Part shown: positions 1 through 8,666 of the stretch, one piece after another
Layout of the letters: each line of letters opens with the position of its first letter
How positions within the stretch are numbered: position 1 is the first letter of the stretch
Assembly: GCA_900556025.1 (NCBI GenBank)
Contig: USNG01000003.1
Coordinates: forward strand, 1-62,494
Reading direction: 5' to 3'
DNA from: an uncultured Mycoplasmatota bacterium
Lineage (GTDB): Bacteria > Bacillota_I > Bacilli_A > RF39 > UBA660
Length of the DNA stretch: 62,494 bases
Translations under genes and position numbers: made by a program
Notes under the pieces: generated by a model
Told to the model about the DNA's origin: nothing
Seen by the model: only the letters and a program-made list of their open reading frames with translations
Databases searched by the model: none

Positions 1-20
1 AATCAATCTTTCGATTGATT
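1..20 (-). terminator. Perfect hairpin at window edge, possible tRNA terminator
   Basis: An 8-bp perfect inverted repeat (AATCAATC and GATTGATT) flanks a 4-base loop, which reads GAAA on the minus strand. It lies downstream of the minus-strand tRNA-Gly, where a terminator would be expected. The T-tract that would prove this lies outside the window, so the role is inferred. Confidence 0.3.
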
Positions 21-64
21 CTATATATCAAGTTCAAACTAAATAGTTCGAACAGATTCGTCAA

Positions 65-138
65 TGGAGCAGGTGATGGGAATCGGACCCACGTTATTAG
101 CTTGGAAGGCTAGAGTTCTACCATTAAACTACACCTGC
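65..138 (-). tRNA. tRNA-Gly (anticodon TCC)
   Basis: Read on the minus strand, the sequence folds as a cloverleaf: acceptor GCAGGTG pairs with CACCTGC, D-arm GTTT/GAAC with the AATGGTA loop, anticodon loop CTTCCAA (anticodon TCC, glycine), and T-arm GTGGG/CCCAT with loop TCCGATT. The discriminator is T and CCA is encoded (TGGA on the plus strand at 65-68). Anticodon-stem pair 27-43 is a C-A mismatch; otherwise the tRNA looks intact. The TCC anticodon reads GGA/GGG and, with a modified wobble base, other glycine codons. It is a stand-alone gene in this window. Confidence 0.95.
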
Positions 139-157
139 ATTTGTTAACGCAATATAA

Positions 158-186
158 ATATTACATTAAAAGTTTAGATTTGTCAA
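158..186 (-). promoter_or_regulatory. Sigma-A promoter of tRNA-Gly
   Basis: On the minus strand a consensus -35 TTGACA (181-186) is followed after exactly 17 bp by a -10 TAATAT (158-163). The expected start near 151 leaves about 13 nt before the mature tRNA 5' end at 138. Confidence 0.75.
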
Positions 187-335
187 TATTTTTTGGAGAA
201 AATTTACTCTTTATTAACTTTAATAAATATTATATAATATTTATGAGAATACTAAAATATAAGAAATATGTCTTGATGTGGAAAAATATAATAAAATATA
301 GTATAATATTAAAAGCCAAGGGAAGGTGTAAAAAA

Positions 336-800
336 GTGAAGAAAATAAAAATAAATCAGCAAAATAAAGTATTATGGGTATTGCTTGCCATATTAATTGT
401 TTGCTTTATAATAATTGGAATAATATTTTATACATACTTTTATGCTGGTACAAGTTCATCTAAATATGGTGATAGACTAGATGGTATAGAGAATTATCCA
501 TTAAATAAAAAAATAGATGAAGAAATTAAAGCACTTTATAAAGATGAATCATCTGTTAATAAAGTAGTATATGAATTACAAGGAAAGATTATATACATAA
601 CTATTGATTTTAAAGAGTCTATTAAGGTTTCTGATGCTGAAACTTTAGCTATTAAATCTCTTGAAACTATAGGTGAAAAGAATTTATCTTTTTATGAAAT
701 TCAATATATATTAACTTATTCTGGAACTGAAGAGAATGCAAATTATCCAGTATTTGGTTCTAAGAATGCTAATAGTTTAAAGGTGGTTTGGAGTAAATGA
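336..800 (+). CDS. Hypothetical single-pass membrane protein
   Basis: A 154-residue protein starting at GTG 336, chosen because GGAAGG lies just upstream (321-326); reading further upstream adds only an unlikely AT-rich extension. A short basic N-terminus is followed by one strongly hydrophobic segment (about residues 12-35), then a mixed-charge extracellular domain of about 115 residues with no recognised motif. Its stop overlaps the next start (ATGA, 797-800), so it is translationally coupled to the GGDEF membrane sensor and may be a partner in sensing. Function is unknown. Confidence 0.7.
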   Translation: MKKIKINQQNKVLWVLLAILIVCFIIIGIIFYTYFYAGTSSSKYGDRLDGIENYPLNKKIDEEIKALYKDESSVNKVVYELQGKIIYITIDFKESIKVSDAETLAIKSLETIGEKNLSFYEIQYILTYSGTEENANYPVFGSKNANSLKVVWSK

Positions 801-2818
801 GACGTATTAAAAAGAAAAAGACTGTTCTTATAGTATTTATTATAATAGCAGTGTTAGTTTGTGGATTTTTAGGTACATTATATTATATTACAAGTACTGT
901 TAATAATTATTCATATGATGAGAAAACATGGATAAATAATAATTCAAATAAGACATTTGATGTTTATGTTGAACAATCTTTACCTGTATTTTCATCAAAT
1001 GGTGAAGGTGTATATTATGATTATCTAAAAGCTTTAAAAGAAGATTCTGGAATTAATTTAAATATAATTACTACTGATACTTCTACATTAAAATTAACTA
1101 ATAAGAATAGTACTAGTGAATCTGATATTGTTGTATATAAAGATCATTTTGTTGTTGTAGGACGTGATGATGTTAATAAATTATCAGATTTAAACTATAA
1201 AACAGTAGGTGTAATTTCTAGTGATATAGATAATGTAACATATTATTTAACTGAATATAAAAATATTACTATTAAAACTTATGATGACTTTGATAAGTTA
1301 AATGTTGCTTATGAAGATGAAATTGTTGATTATATGGTTTTACCTATGTATAAATACATTGATAAGATTATATCTTATTCTTATGATATAGTATTTCATT
1401 TAGATGGTTTATATTCATATTATTGTTTATCATTTAATAATAGTAATGAAGAATTAAATAGTATAATGACTAAGTTTTATAATAGATGGAGTAAGAAAGC
1501 TCAAGATAAAGTTAATGAGTATTTCTTAAATATATATTATGATGCGAAGAAATATACTGAATTAGAAAAAGAATCTATAACTGATGAAGATTTTATTGTT
1601 GGATATATTAATAATTTGCCATATGAAGGTAAAATAAGTGGTGACTTTACCGGTCTTACAAATACATATTTAACTAAATTTTCTGATATGACTGGTGTTA
1701 CTTATAAATATATTCAATATAAAGATACTAAAGAATTAAGCGATGCATTAACTAATACCAAAATAGATATTGCATTAAATTATTATTCTTTAAGTAATGA
1801 TAATTACACTGATAGTAGAGTTTTAGGACCTACGGAATATGTAGTACTTGCTCATGTTGATAATAATATAGTTGTTAATTCATTATATAGTTTAGCTAAT
1901 ACTAATGTTAGTATGTTATCTAATATGAATTTAAAATATAATATGTCTAGTAAAAACTTATTTGAGATAACTGATTATTCAAATGTAAATGTTTTAGCTA
2001 AAAATGCTACTAAAAATTCAATAATTATAATAGAAAAAGAAGTTTATGATTATTATAAAGATTCTATATTAAAAGATTATAGTATTAGATATATATCTAG
2101 TGTTAAATTAAATAATACTTTCTTACTTAATAATAATAATGAGGCGTTTAATAAATTATTTGATTTTTATTTAAGTACATTAAGTTCTAATGAAGTTAAG
2201 AATGAGAGTGTAGTAGGCGTTATTGAAACATTAAAGAATAATAGAGTATTTAACTTTATAATTAGTAATTTAATATATATTGTTATTGTTATTTTATTAA
2301 TAGCATTTATTATATATTTAGTTGCTAAGAAAGTTCTAAATGATAAAAAATCTAAGAAAGAAGATAGACTTTATTATTTTGATGCGATGACTAATTTGAA
2401 AAATAGAAATTATTTAAATGATAATATTGATTTCTGGTCATCTACTAAAGTATATCCTCAAGCTATTATAGCTATTGATATTAATGGCCTTAAGACATTA
2501 AATGATAAAGATGGTCATGAAGCAGGGGATAATCAAATTAAAGCTGTTGCTAGTGTTTTAATTAAAACTCAAAGAGATAATTCTGAAATAATGAGAACTG
2601 ATGGAGATGAATTTATGATTTATCTAGTTGGTTATGATGAAAAGAAAATAGGAACTTATATTCATAAATTAAATAGAGAATTAATATCATCTTTACCTAA
2701 TAAAGATTATGGAGTATCTATTGGATATTCTATGATTATGAATGAACAAACTACTATTGATGATGCTATTAATGATGCATTATTAATGATTAATAAATCA
2801 AAGGAAAGTATAAAATGA
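797..2818 (+). CDS. Membrane sensor protein with GGDEF domain (putative diguanylate cyclase)
   Basis: A 673-residue protein. Residues about 7-30 form a membrane segment. Residues about 50-480 are extracellular and look like two tandem periplasmic-binding-type (SBP_bac_3-like) sensor modules. A second membrane segment lies near 487-510, and the C-terminal ~165 residues are a GGDEF domain. The domain carries DAMTNLKNRNYL, the metal-binding region (IDINGLKTLNDKDGHEAGD) and an active-site loop RTDGDEF near residues 599-605, so the first Gly of GGDEF is Asp. Family knowledge: such domains make c-di-GMP from two GTP; DGDEF variants occur in Firmicutes and may still be active. No EAL, HD-GYP or PilZ partner is visible in the window. 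Start and stop both overlap neighbours by ATGA, giving a tight three-gene operon. Confidence 0.8.
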   Translation: MRRIKKKKTVLIVFIIIAVLVCGFLGTLYYITSTVNNYSYDEKTWINNNSNKTFDVYVEQSLPVFSSNGEGVYYDYLKALKEDSGINLNIITTDTSTLKLTNKNSTSESDIVVYKDHFVVVGRDDVNKLSDLNYKTVGVISSDIDNVTYYLTEYKNITIKTYDDFDKLNVAYEDEIVDYMVLPMYKYIDKIISYSYDIVFHLDGLYSYYCLSFNNSNEELNSIMTKFYNRWSKKAQDKVNEYFLNIYYDAKKYTELEKESITDEDFIVGYINNLPYEGKISGDFTGLTNTYLTKFSDMTGVTYKYIQYKDTKELSDALTNTKIDIALNYYSLSNDNYTDSRVLGPTEYVVLAHVDNNIVVNSLYSLANTNVSMLSNMNLKYNMSSKNLFEITDYSNVNVLAKNATKNSIIIIEKEVYDYYKDSILKDYSIRYISSVKLNNTFLLNNNNEAFNKLFDFYLSTLSSNEVKNESVVGVIETLKNNRVFNFIISNLIYIVIVILLIAFIIYLVAKKVLNDKKSKKEDRLYYFDAMTNLKNRNYLNDNIDFWSSTKVYPQAIIAIDINGLKTLNDKDGHEAGDNQIKAVASVLIKTQRDNSEIMRTDGDEFMIYLVGYDEKKIGTYIHKLNRELISSLPNKDYGVSIGYSMIMNEQTTIDDAINDALLMINKSKESIK

Positions 2819-3675
2819 AAAAAATATATGATTTCTTTAATGATTATGTTTTTGGAAAAGAATTAGGTGTATTGCCAGGAAGTTTAGCTTATTCATTCTT
2901 CTTGGCTATTATACCTATATTATCATTATTATTTTATTTGTTATCATCATTTAATTTACCATTAGATATGGTACAAAATTTTTTATCTGATACTTTTCCA
3001 GAAGGAGTAGTTAATTTATTGCAACCTATATTTACTGATACTATTACCATGAATTCTATAATTACTTTAGTAATAGCTGTTATGGTTGCTACTAATGGAT
3101 GTAATGCTATTATTTTAGCAAGTAATACAATATATAATATTGAGAATGCTCCTATAGTTAGAAGAACAATTAAATCATTATTTTTAACTATTGTTATGAT
3201 TATACTTATTGCATTTGTAGTTGTAGTCCCATTGTTTGGTAAATCTATATTAAATATTTTACTTAAAGTATTTGTTGGACAAGAAAAATTTTTGACAACT
3301 CTATTCTTAATATTAAGAGTTCCTGTTTCATTAGTAGTTATATTTACAATAATTAAATTATTATATGTAGTTGCTCCTGATCAAAGAATTAGTTCTAAGT
3401 ATGTTAATCGTGGAGCTGCTTTTACAGCTATTTGTTGGTTAATCGTAACATATATATATTCAATTTATATTAATAATATAGCTAGATATGATTTAGTATA
3501 TGGTAATTTGACTAATATTGTTATATTACTATTATGGTTTTATATTTTGGCTTATGTATTTGTGATTGGTTTATATTTAAATAGACATAAAACTGATACT
3601 GAAATAGAGAAGACTAATACTTATAAATTAGAAGAAATAAGAAAAAAAGTGCAAAAAGAAAAACATAAGAAATAA
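2815..3675 (+). CDS. YihY/BrkB family membrane protein
   Basis: A 286-residue integral membrane protein with about six hydrophobic segments. The N-terminal signature (SLAYSFFLAIIPILSLLFYL, near residues 23-42) and the later VAPDQRISSKYVNRGA loop match the YihY/BrkB (formerly called RNase BN) family. The family is widespread and its molecular role is not settled; transport or envelope functions have been suggested. The tail is basic and hydrophilic. It overlaps the GGDEF gene by ATGA, and its stop codon lies inside the terminator hairpin. Confidence 0.85.
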   Translation: MKKIYDFFNDYVFGKELGVLPGSLAYSFFLAIIPILSLLFYLLSSFNLPLDMVQNFLSDTFPEGVVNLLQPIFTDTITMNSIITLVIAVMVATNGCNAIILASNTIYNIENAPIVRRTIKSLFLTIVMIILIAFVVVVPLFGKSILNILLKVFVGQEKFLTTLFLILRVPVSLVVIFTIIKLLYVVAPDQRISSKYVNRGAAFTAICWLIVTYIYSIYINNIARYDLVYGNLTNIVILLLWFYILAYVFVIGLYLNRHKTDTEIEKTNTYKLEEIRKKVQKEKHKK

Positions 3676-3699
3676 TTTGACAAATTTCTTATGTTTTTT
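3661..3699 (+). terminator. Intrinsic terminator after the BrkB gene
   Basis: An inverted repeat AAACATAAGAAAT (3661-3673) and ATTTCTTATGTTT is followed by a T-tract. The left arm contains the end of the BrkB coding sequence. The loop contains TTGACA (3677-3682), a -35-like box for the next gene. Confidence 0.75.
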
Positions 3700-3715
3700 A
3701 TTGTATTATTTATAT

Positions 3716-3892
3716 ATGATAAAAGTAAAAGTTATTGATGAAAGTCATGAAAAGGATTTAGAAAGAAGCGTTAATGCTTTTTTGATGTTAAATAAGAATG
3801 TTAAAGATATTCAATTTAGAACTGCCATTAGTATATTCTCTGATGAGCAAATATATTGTTTTTCATGTATGATTGTTTATGAAGAAAATTAA
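3716..3892 (+). CDS. Cse60-like small protein (sporulation-associated family)
   Basis: A 58-residue protein. It starts MIKVKVIDESHEKDLE and ends with IFSDEQIYCFSCMIVYEEN, closely following the Bacillus Cse60/YteV pattern (VKVFDEEHEKDLE..., EQIYCFSA). In B. subtilis, Cse60 is a small sporulation-associated protein of unknown biochemical function; homologues also occur in species not known to sporulate. ATG 3716 is preferred because homology begins there. There is no ribosome binding site: a -10-like TATTAT (3704-3709) ends 6 nt before ATG, which suggests a leaderless mRNA. The stop overlaps the convergent gene by 4 bp. Confidence 0.75.
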   Translation: MIKVKVIDESHEKDLERSVNAFLMLNKNVKDIQFRTAISIFSDEQIYCFSCMIVYEEN

Positions 3893-4839
3893 TGTACAGA
3901 ACATTTAAATAGTACATATCCGATTAACATGCCTAAAAGTATTAATACACTTAATATATAAAGTGTTAATGTATTGCTTGTAAATCCATGATATTGATTG
4001 TTGTAAAGAGTTGGAACGAATCCAGCTTTTTTAATGTCTTGAGCAACAATTTCTTGAATAACTTGGATAACTTCTGGTGGTAAATCTCTAAGTGTTTTAT
4101 AATCTTCAGCAGCTAGAGTAGTATCATTATTCATGAATCTTCTCCATAGGTCTGCTAAGTCATCTAAATTATAGTTTGAATAATCAAAGGAAGTAGATAT
4201 TTGTTGGTTGTATTCGTTTGTATTTACTTGAGTTTGATCTGGTTCGTCATTAATCTTTTGAATATATTTATGAACGTTATCTTCATCTGTTTGAGGAATT
4301 GTTGTTTGCATTTTGGCAATTAATTTAACATATTCTTCAATAGCCATTCTGTCACAATGCTTAATTAAATCTTGGAATGCAATATTATTATTTAAAAAAG
4401 TTGCTGCATTTTCTTTATACATAACTTCATCAAAGCTTTCTCCTAAAACTTGTTTTATAAAAATAATCATATTAACATCATTTTGAAGTTCAGGAATAGT
4501 ATCTAATTGTAAATTATATTCTCTTGCTAATTCTTGAGTATAATATTCAACTAGGCCTCTTTGAAGATTACCTGCATAAGGGATTTCTCTCATTGTTCCT
4601 TCAACATCTAATGCTTTTTCAGATGTAATATCAACACAGTCATTAAACATATTTCTAACAATTTCACTTTCAATTTTGTTAGGGTCAATACCATTACTTG
4701 TGTCTACTAAGTCTGTATAACTTTTTGAATCTATGACTGCAATTTTTTCTGGGCTAATGTTTTTACCATATTTTTCTTCAATTATTTTCTTTATTTTAAT
4801 TTCGAATTCTCTTATTTGATTATATACTTCTTCTGGCAT
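3889..4839 (-). CDS. Hypothetical tail-anchored protein
   Basis: A 316-residue protein starting at the ATG at 4839, set by a GGAGG five bases upstream; an ATG four codons earlier overlaps that site and is unlikely to be used. It is mostly soluble, acidic and helical, with one hydrophobic segment at the very C-terminus (about residues 290-312) followed by only a few residues, so it looks tail-anchored with the bulk in the cytoplasm. No catalytic motif is recognised. It is transcribed against its neighbours and runs convergently into the Cse60-like gene. Function is unknown. Confidence 0.7.
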   Translation of the reverse strand: MPEEVYNQIREFEIKIKKIIEEKYGKNISPEKIAVIDSKSYTDLVDTSNGIDPNKIESEIVRNMFNDCVDITSEKALDVEGTMREIPYAGNLQRGLVEYYTQELAREYNLQLDTIPELQNDVNMIIFIKQVLGESFDEVMYKENAATFLNNNIAFQDLIKHCDRMAIEEYVKLIAKMQTTIPQTDEDNVHKYIQKINDEPDQTQVNTNEYNQQISTSFDYSNYNLDDLADLWRRFMNNDTTLAAEDYKTLRDLPPEVIQVIQEIVAQDIKKAGFVPTLYNNQYHGFTSNTLTLYILSVLILLGMLIGYVLFKCSVH

Positions 4840-4914
4840 TGTTACCTCCATATTTTACATATAAAGTATATAATAATTTTAGGTTTAATACAACTTTTTT
4901 TTTATATGCAAACG

Positions 4915-4923
4915 TGATATAAT
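4915..4923 (+). promoter_or_regulatory. Extended -10 promoter of the rplI-dnaB operon
   Basis: The box TGATATAAT contains a perfect -10 hexamer preceded by TGn. No good -35 is present, as is typical of extended -10 promoters. The bL9 ribosome binding site GGAGGTGA follows at 4942-4949. Confidence 0.65.
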
Positions 4924-4954
4924 AATGATACATTGAGAAGTGGAGGTGACTTTT

Positions 4955-5392
4955 ATGAAAGTAATTTTTATAGAAGATGTAAAAAAACAAGCAAAGAAAG
5001 ATGAAATTAAAGAGGTTAAAGATGGTTATGCAAATTTCTTAATTTCTAAAAAACTGGCTGTTCCTTATACTGAAAAAAGTGTAGAAGTTTTGAAAAAAGA
5101 AATTAAAGTTAGAGAAGATAAAGAAGAAGCTTTAATTGAGGAATGTAATCAAATTAAAAAGAAACTTGAAGGTAAAGAGATTTCTTTTAAAGTTAAGACA
5201 GGAAGTCAAGATAAAGTTTTTGGAAGTATTAGTTCTAAACAAATAAGTGAAGAATTATCAAAATTAGGTTTTGATATTGATAAAAAGAAAATACAAATAG
5301 ATGGAGATATTAATACACTTGGTACTCATAATGTTAAGATTGTGTTACATAAGAAAGTGTCATTTGATATAAAAGTAGTATTGAAAAAATAA
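4955..5392 (+). CDS. rplI: 50S ribosomal protein bL9
   Basis: A 145-residue protein (bL9 is usually about 149). ATG 4955 is chosen because GGAGGTGA lies 6 bases upstream and bL9 proteins begin MKVIF. The N-terminal rRNA-binding domain (MKVIFIEDVKK, GYANFLISKKLAVP), the long connecting helix (residues about 45-75) and the C-terminal domain (FGSISSKQISEEL...) are all visible. It binds 23S rRNA at the base of the L1 stalk. It is the first gene of an operon with dnaB 12 bp downstream, a common Firmicute arrangement. Confidence 0.95.
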   Translation: MKVIFIEDVKKQAKKDEIKEVKDGYANFLISKKLAVPYTEKSVEVLKKEIKVREDKEEALIEECNQIKKKLEGKEISFKVKTGSQDKVFGSISSKQISEELSKLGFDIDKKKIQIDGDINTLGTHNVKIVLHKKVSFDIKVVLKK

Positions 5393-5404
5393 GCAGGAGG
5401 GTTT

Positions 5405-6748
5405 ATGGCAAGAAAGGAACCACAAAATATTGAAGCAGAAATTTCTATTTTAGGATGTGCTTTTTTAGAAAAGACAGCTTTAGATAAAGTGATGGATGAA
5501 GTTAGTGAAGAAATGTTTTATAGTGAACCTAATCAATTAATATATAGAGCTATGAAAACGTTATATACTAATAATATTCCTGTTGATTCTAATACTGTGT
5601 GTAATGAACTTGATAAAAACAAAACATTATCTAAAGTAGGTGGAGTAGAATATATAGCTGATATTATTGATTCTGTTCCTTCTACTGCTAATTTAAATTA
5701 CTATATTAAAATTGTATTTGAAAAGAGTATTTTACGTAATTTGATTGCTAAAAGTACTCAAATTCAAGATGAATGCTATGATGAACAAGATAGTGTTGTT
5801 GATATAGTTGAGAATGCTGAACGTAATATTCTTAGTGTTTATAATGATAAATTAGGAAGAGATATTAGAAAGATTCAAGATATTTTACCAGATATGCAAA
5901 AGAACATGGAATTACTTGCTGAAACTAAAACAGAGTTTACTGGTCTTAGAACTGGATATTATGATTTTGATAATATGACTCGTGGTTTACAGAAGAAACA
6001 AGTAATTATTGTTGCTGGTAGACCAGGTTGTGGAAAAAGTGCTTTTGCTTTAAATGTTGCTTTGAATGCAGCAATTAGAGAAAAGAAAAGTATTGCATTT
6101 TTCTCACTTGAAATGGGTGCTGAAGAAATAATTAAAAGAATGTTTGGATGTGTTGGTAAACTTGATGGTGATGTATTAAAAACTGGTAAGTTAAAATCAT
6201 CTGATTGGAAAAAGTGGAATGAAGCTATGAGTGAGCTTTCTGATACTAAATTCTTTATAGATGATTCTGGTGGACTTACTGTTAGTGAGATTAGAAGAAA
6301 ATGTAGAAAACTTAAAAATAGTGATGATGGTTTAGATTTAATTGTTATTGACTACTTACAATTATTGAGTAGTTCATCTAAGTATGCTGGACAAAGAGTT
6401 CAAGAAGTTAGTGAAATAAGCCGTGATATTAAAAAATTAGCCATGGAATTAGATATTCCTGTTATAGCTTTGGCACAACTTTCAAGAAGCGTTGAACAAA
6501 GAAAAGGTGGAGACAATAAACCAAAACTATCAGACTTAAGAGAATCTGGTTCTATTGAACAAGACGCCGATATTGTATTATTTTTACATAGTGATGAATA
6601 TGGTAAATATGATGGAAATGTTAATAGAAAGATAGAACTTTTAGTTGCTAAGCACAGAGCTGGTTCTACTGGAAGTGTAGATTTAATATTTAAGATGAAT
6701 ACAGGTTCTTTTGATAATTTTATGAATAAGGAAGATGAGAATGAATAA
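5405..6748 (+). CDS. dnaB: Replicative DNA helicase DnaB
   Basis: A 447-residue protein, normal for the family. The N-terminal helical domain (EAEISILGCAF near residues 9-19, then VGGVEYIADI) is followed by a linker and a RecA-like ATPase domain with Walker A GRPGCGKS near residue 205, IVIDYLQLL (Walker B/H3 region) near 313, and the DLRESGSIEQDAD motif near 377. It unwinds DNA at the fork as a hexamer. The start at 5405 has a strong AGGAGG (5395-5400). It is in an operon with rplI, and its end overlaps the next gene's start by a few bases. Confidence 0.97.
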   Translation: MARKEPQNIEAEISILGCAFLEKTALDKVMDEVSEEMFYSEPNQLIYRAMKTLYTNNIPVDSNTVCNELDKNKTLSKVGGVEYIADIIDSVPSTANLNYYIKIVFEKSILRNLIAKSTQIQDECYDEQDSVVDIVENAERNILSVYNDKLGRDIRKIQDILPDMQKNMELLAETKTEFTGLRTGYYDFDNMTRGLQKKQVIIVAGRPGCGKSAFALNVALNAAIREKKSIAFFSLEMGAEEIIKRMFGCVGKLDGDVLKTGKLKSSDWKKWNEAMSELSDTKFFIDDSGGLTVSEIRRKCRKLKNSDDGLDLIVIDYLQLLSSSSKYAGQRVQEVSEISRDIKKLAMELDIPVIALAQLSRSVEQRKGGDNKPKLSDLRESGSIEQDADIVLFLHSDEYGKYDGNVNRKIELLVAKHRAGSTGSVDLIFKMNTGSFDNFMNKEDENE

Positions 6749-8201
6749 AGATGAATTATCTTTTGGTACTATATTATTTACTACATTTATATGTGGACTA
6801 GTAATATACGTATGTATGGTTTTTACACCTACCAAAAGAAAAATTAATGAATTATATCAAGTATATCTTAGTGGGGAAAAATTAGGATTAATTAACTCAA
6901 TTGATGAGTTATATAGTTTGATTGATGAAGAACAAAAGGAAATTAAAGAAAAATATAAAGTTTCTAAAGTTTATCCTCCATCAGGATTAGAAATACAAAA
7001 GATATTAACTTATAATGATAATGTTAAGTCTGCTAAACAAATTTATGAAGATATAAAAGATATAGATCCTTTTACAATAGAAGGATATGAAGTAACTATA
7101 AAATATGATAATTCTAGAAAGAATATTTATATACTTAATAAAGATGATTTAGATACTGCGATTAGGAATACAGTTTTATCTTTTGTTGATGAAGATGATT
7201 ATAATAATTATTTAGCTGGTAAAGAGCATGATTTAACTCAAGAAGGAACAGAGTTAACTGATGTATATTTAGATAATGAAGTTTCTATTAAAAAGACTTA
7301 TATTTCTACTGAAGAAAATATATTTACTGATAGTGATTCTTTAAGTCAATATTTCTTATTTGGAACTACTGATTTAACTAAAAAGTATAAAGTTACAGCT
7401 GCAGATACTATTGAAACTATAGCTGATAAGAATAAATTAGGTGTTGCAGATTTTTTAGTTGCTAATCCTGATATAGGTGGAGAGAATGCTTTACTTGCTG
7501 AAGGACAAGAAGTTACTGTTGCGCCTATTAGTCCTTTATCTAATATAGTTGTTGAATCATTTGAAACTGAAATTGAAACTATTACATATGATACACATGT
7601 TGAATATGATAAGAATATGAGTGCTAGTGAAACTTATACTAAACAAGCTGGTAAAGATGGACAATCTAAGGTTACATATGCTACTAAAGAAATAAATGGT
7701 GTTATTATATCTACTGCTCAAATTAGTGAAGAAGTATTAAGTGAAGCAGTTGATAAGATAATAGTGGTTGGTGCTAAGAATGTGGTTTATTATGGAAATT
7801 CTACATATTGGGCTTGGCCTACTAGTAAACCATTTAGAATTTCTGATGGTTATGGATGGAGAGTTCACCCAATTAGACACGAAACACATTTCCACCCAGC
7901 TTTAGATATAACTGGTACATCTTCTAAAAATATTTATGCTATTCAAGATGGTACTGTTACATCAGCAGTTGCTAGTGGATATAATAGTGGAGCAGGGAAA
8001 AATATAATAATAGATCATCATAATGGTTATACAAGTCAATATATGCATTTAAGCAAAGTACTTGTTAAAAAAGGCGATGAGGTTGTGAAGGGACAAACTA
8101 TAGGAATAATGGGTTGTACTGGCTCTTGTACAGGTACACACTTAGACTTTAGAGTTAAAAAGAATGGTCAATATATAAATCCATTTAGTTTGTATAAATA
8201 A
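6741..8201 (+). CDS. LysM-G5-M23 cell-wall metallopeptidase
   Basis: A 486-residue membrane-anchored protein: membrane segment near residues 9-28, a helical region to about 200, a LysM peptidoglycan-binding domain (about 208-260), a G5 domain (about 268-345), and a C-terminal M23 endopeptidase domain (about 355-486). Zinc ligands H and D are present in HFHPALDI. The usual HLHF is HLDF, so the second His of HxH is Asp, which can still bind metal. The likely substrate is peptidoglycan cross-bridges outside the membrane. ATG 6741 is preferred to 6735 because AAGGA then has a workable spacing. rlmH starts on the base after its stop. Confidence 0.88.
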   Translation: MNKDELSFGTILFTTFICGLVIYVCMVFTPTKRKINELYQVYLSGEKLGLINSIDELYSLIDEEQKEIKEKYKVSKVYPPSGLEIQKILTYNDNVKSAKQIYEDIKDIDPFTIEGYEVTIKYDNSRKNIYILNKDDLDTAIRNTVLSFVDEDDYNNYLAGKEHDLTQEGTELTDVYLDNEVSIKKTYISTEENIFTDSDSLSQYFLFGTTDLTKKYKVTAADTIETIADKNKLGVADFLVANPDIGGENALLAEGQEVTVAPISPLSNIVVESFETEIETITYDTHVEYDKNMSASETYTKQAGKDGQSKVTYATKEINGVIISTAQISEEVLSEAVDKIIVVGAKNVVYYGNSTYWAWPTSKPFRISDGYGWRVHPIRHETHFHPALDITGTSSKNIYAIQDGTVTSAVASGYNSGAGKNIIIDHHNGYTSQYMHLSKVLVKKGDEVVKGQTIGIMGCTGSCTGTHLDFRVKKNGQYINPFSLYK

Positions 8202-8639
8202 ATGATAAAGATAATTTGTGTTGGTAAAATTAAAGAAAAATATTTAACTGATTTAATTTATGATTATAAAACTAGAATTTCTAAATATCAAAAAATAGAA
8301 ATTATGGAATTAAAAGATAATAATATTGAAGGTGAAAGTAATGAAATATTAAATCATTTAAATAATAAAGATTATAATATTTTAATGGATATTCATGGTA
8401 AGAAAATTAATTCTGTTGATTTATCTAATTTAATAGATAGTAAGTTTACTACTGGATATAATACTATAACTTTTATAATAGGTGGTTCTAATGGAGTAAA
8501 TGAAGCAGTTAAAGAAAATGTTCAAATGTTGTTATCATTTTCAGATATGACATTCCCACATGGACTTTTTAGAGGAATACTTTTGGAACAAATTTATAGA
8601 TCATTTAAAATATTAAATAATGAAAGTTATCATAAATAA
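8202..8639 (+). CDS. rlmH: 23S rRNA pseudouridine-1915 N3-methyltransferase RlmH
   Basis: A 145-residue SPOUT methyltransferase, slightly shorter than the usual ~159. The N-terminus MIKIICVGKIKEKYL, the SAM-binding knot (FIIGGSNGV near residues 92-100), SFSDMTFPHGLFR and the terminal LLEQIYRSFKI...ESYHK match RlmH. It methylates pseudouridine 1915 in helix 69 of 23S rRNA. No ribosome binding site is visible; TAA of the peptidase gene directly abuts ATG, so translation is probably coupled by re-initiation. The terminator at the gene end overlaps the stop. Confidence 0.95.
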   Translation: MIKIICVGKIKEKYLTDLIYDYKTRISKYQKIEIMELKDNNIEGESNEILNHLNNKDYNILMDIHGKKINSVDLSNLIDSKFTTGYNTITFIIGGSNGVNEAVKENVQMLLSFSDMTFPHGLFRGILLEQIYRSFKILNNESYHK

Positions 8640-8656
8640 AATGATAACTTTTGTTT
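8624..8656 (+). terminator. Terminator after rlmH
   Basis: Stem AAGTTATCAT (8624-8633) and ATGATAACTT (8641-8650), then TTGTTT. The rlmH stop codon lies at the loop. The next gene (ung) begins 11 bases later with its own ribosome binding site, so read-through or a promoter inside this region must serve it. Confidence 0.75.
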
Positions 8657-8666
8657 AGGAGGAATT

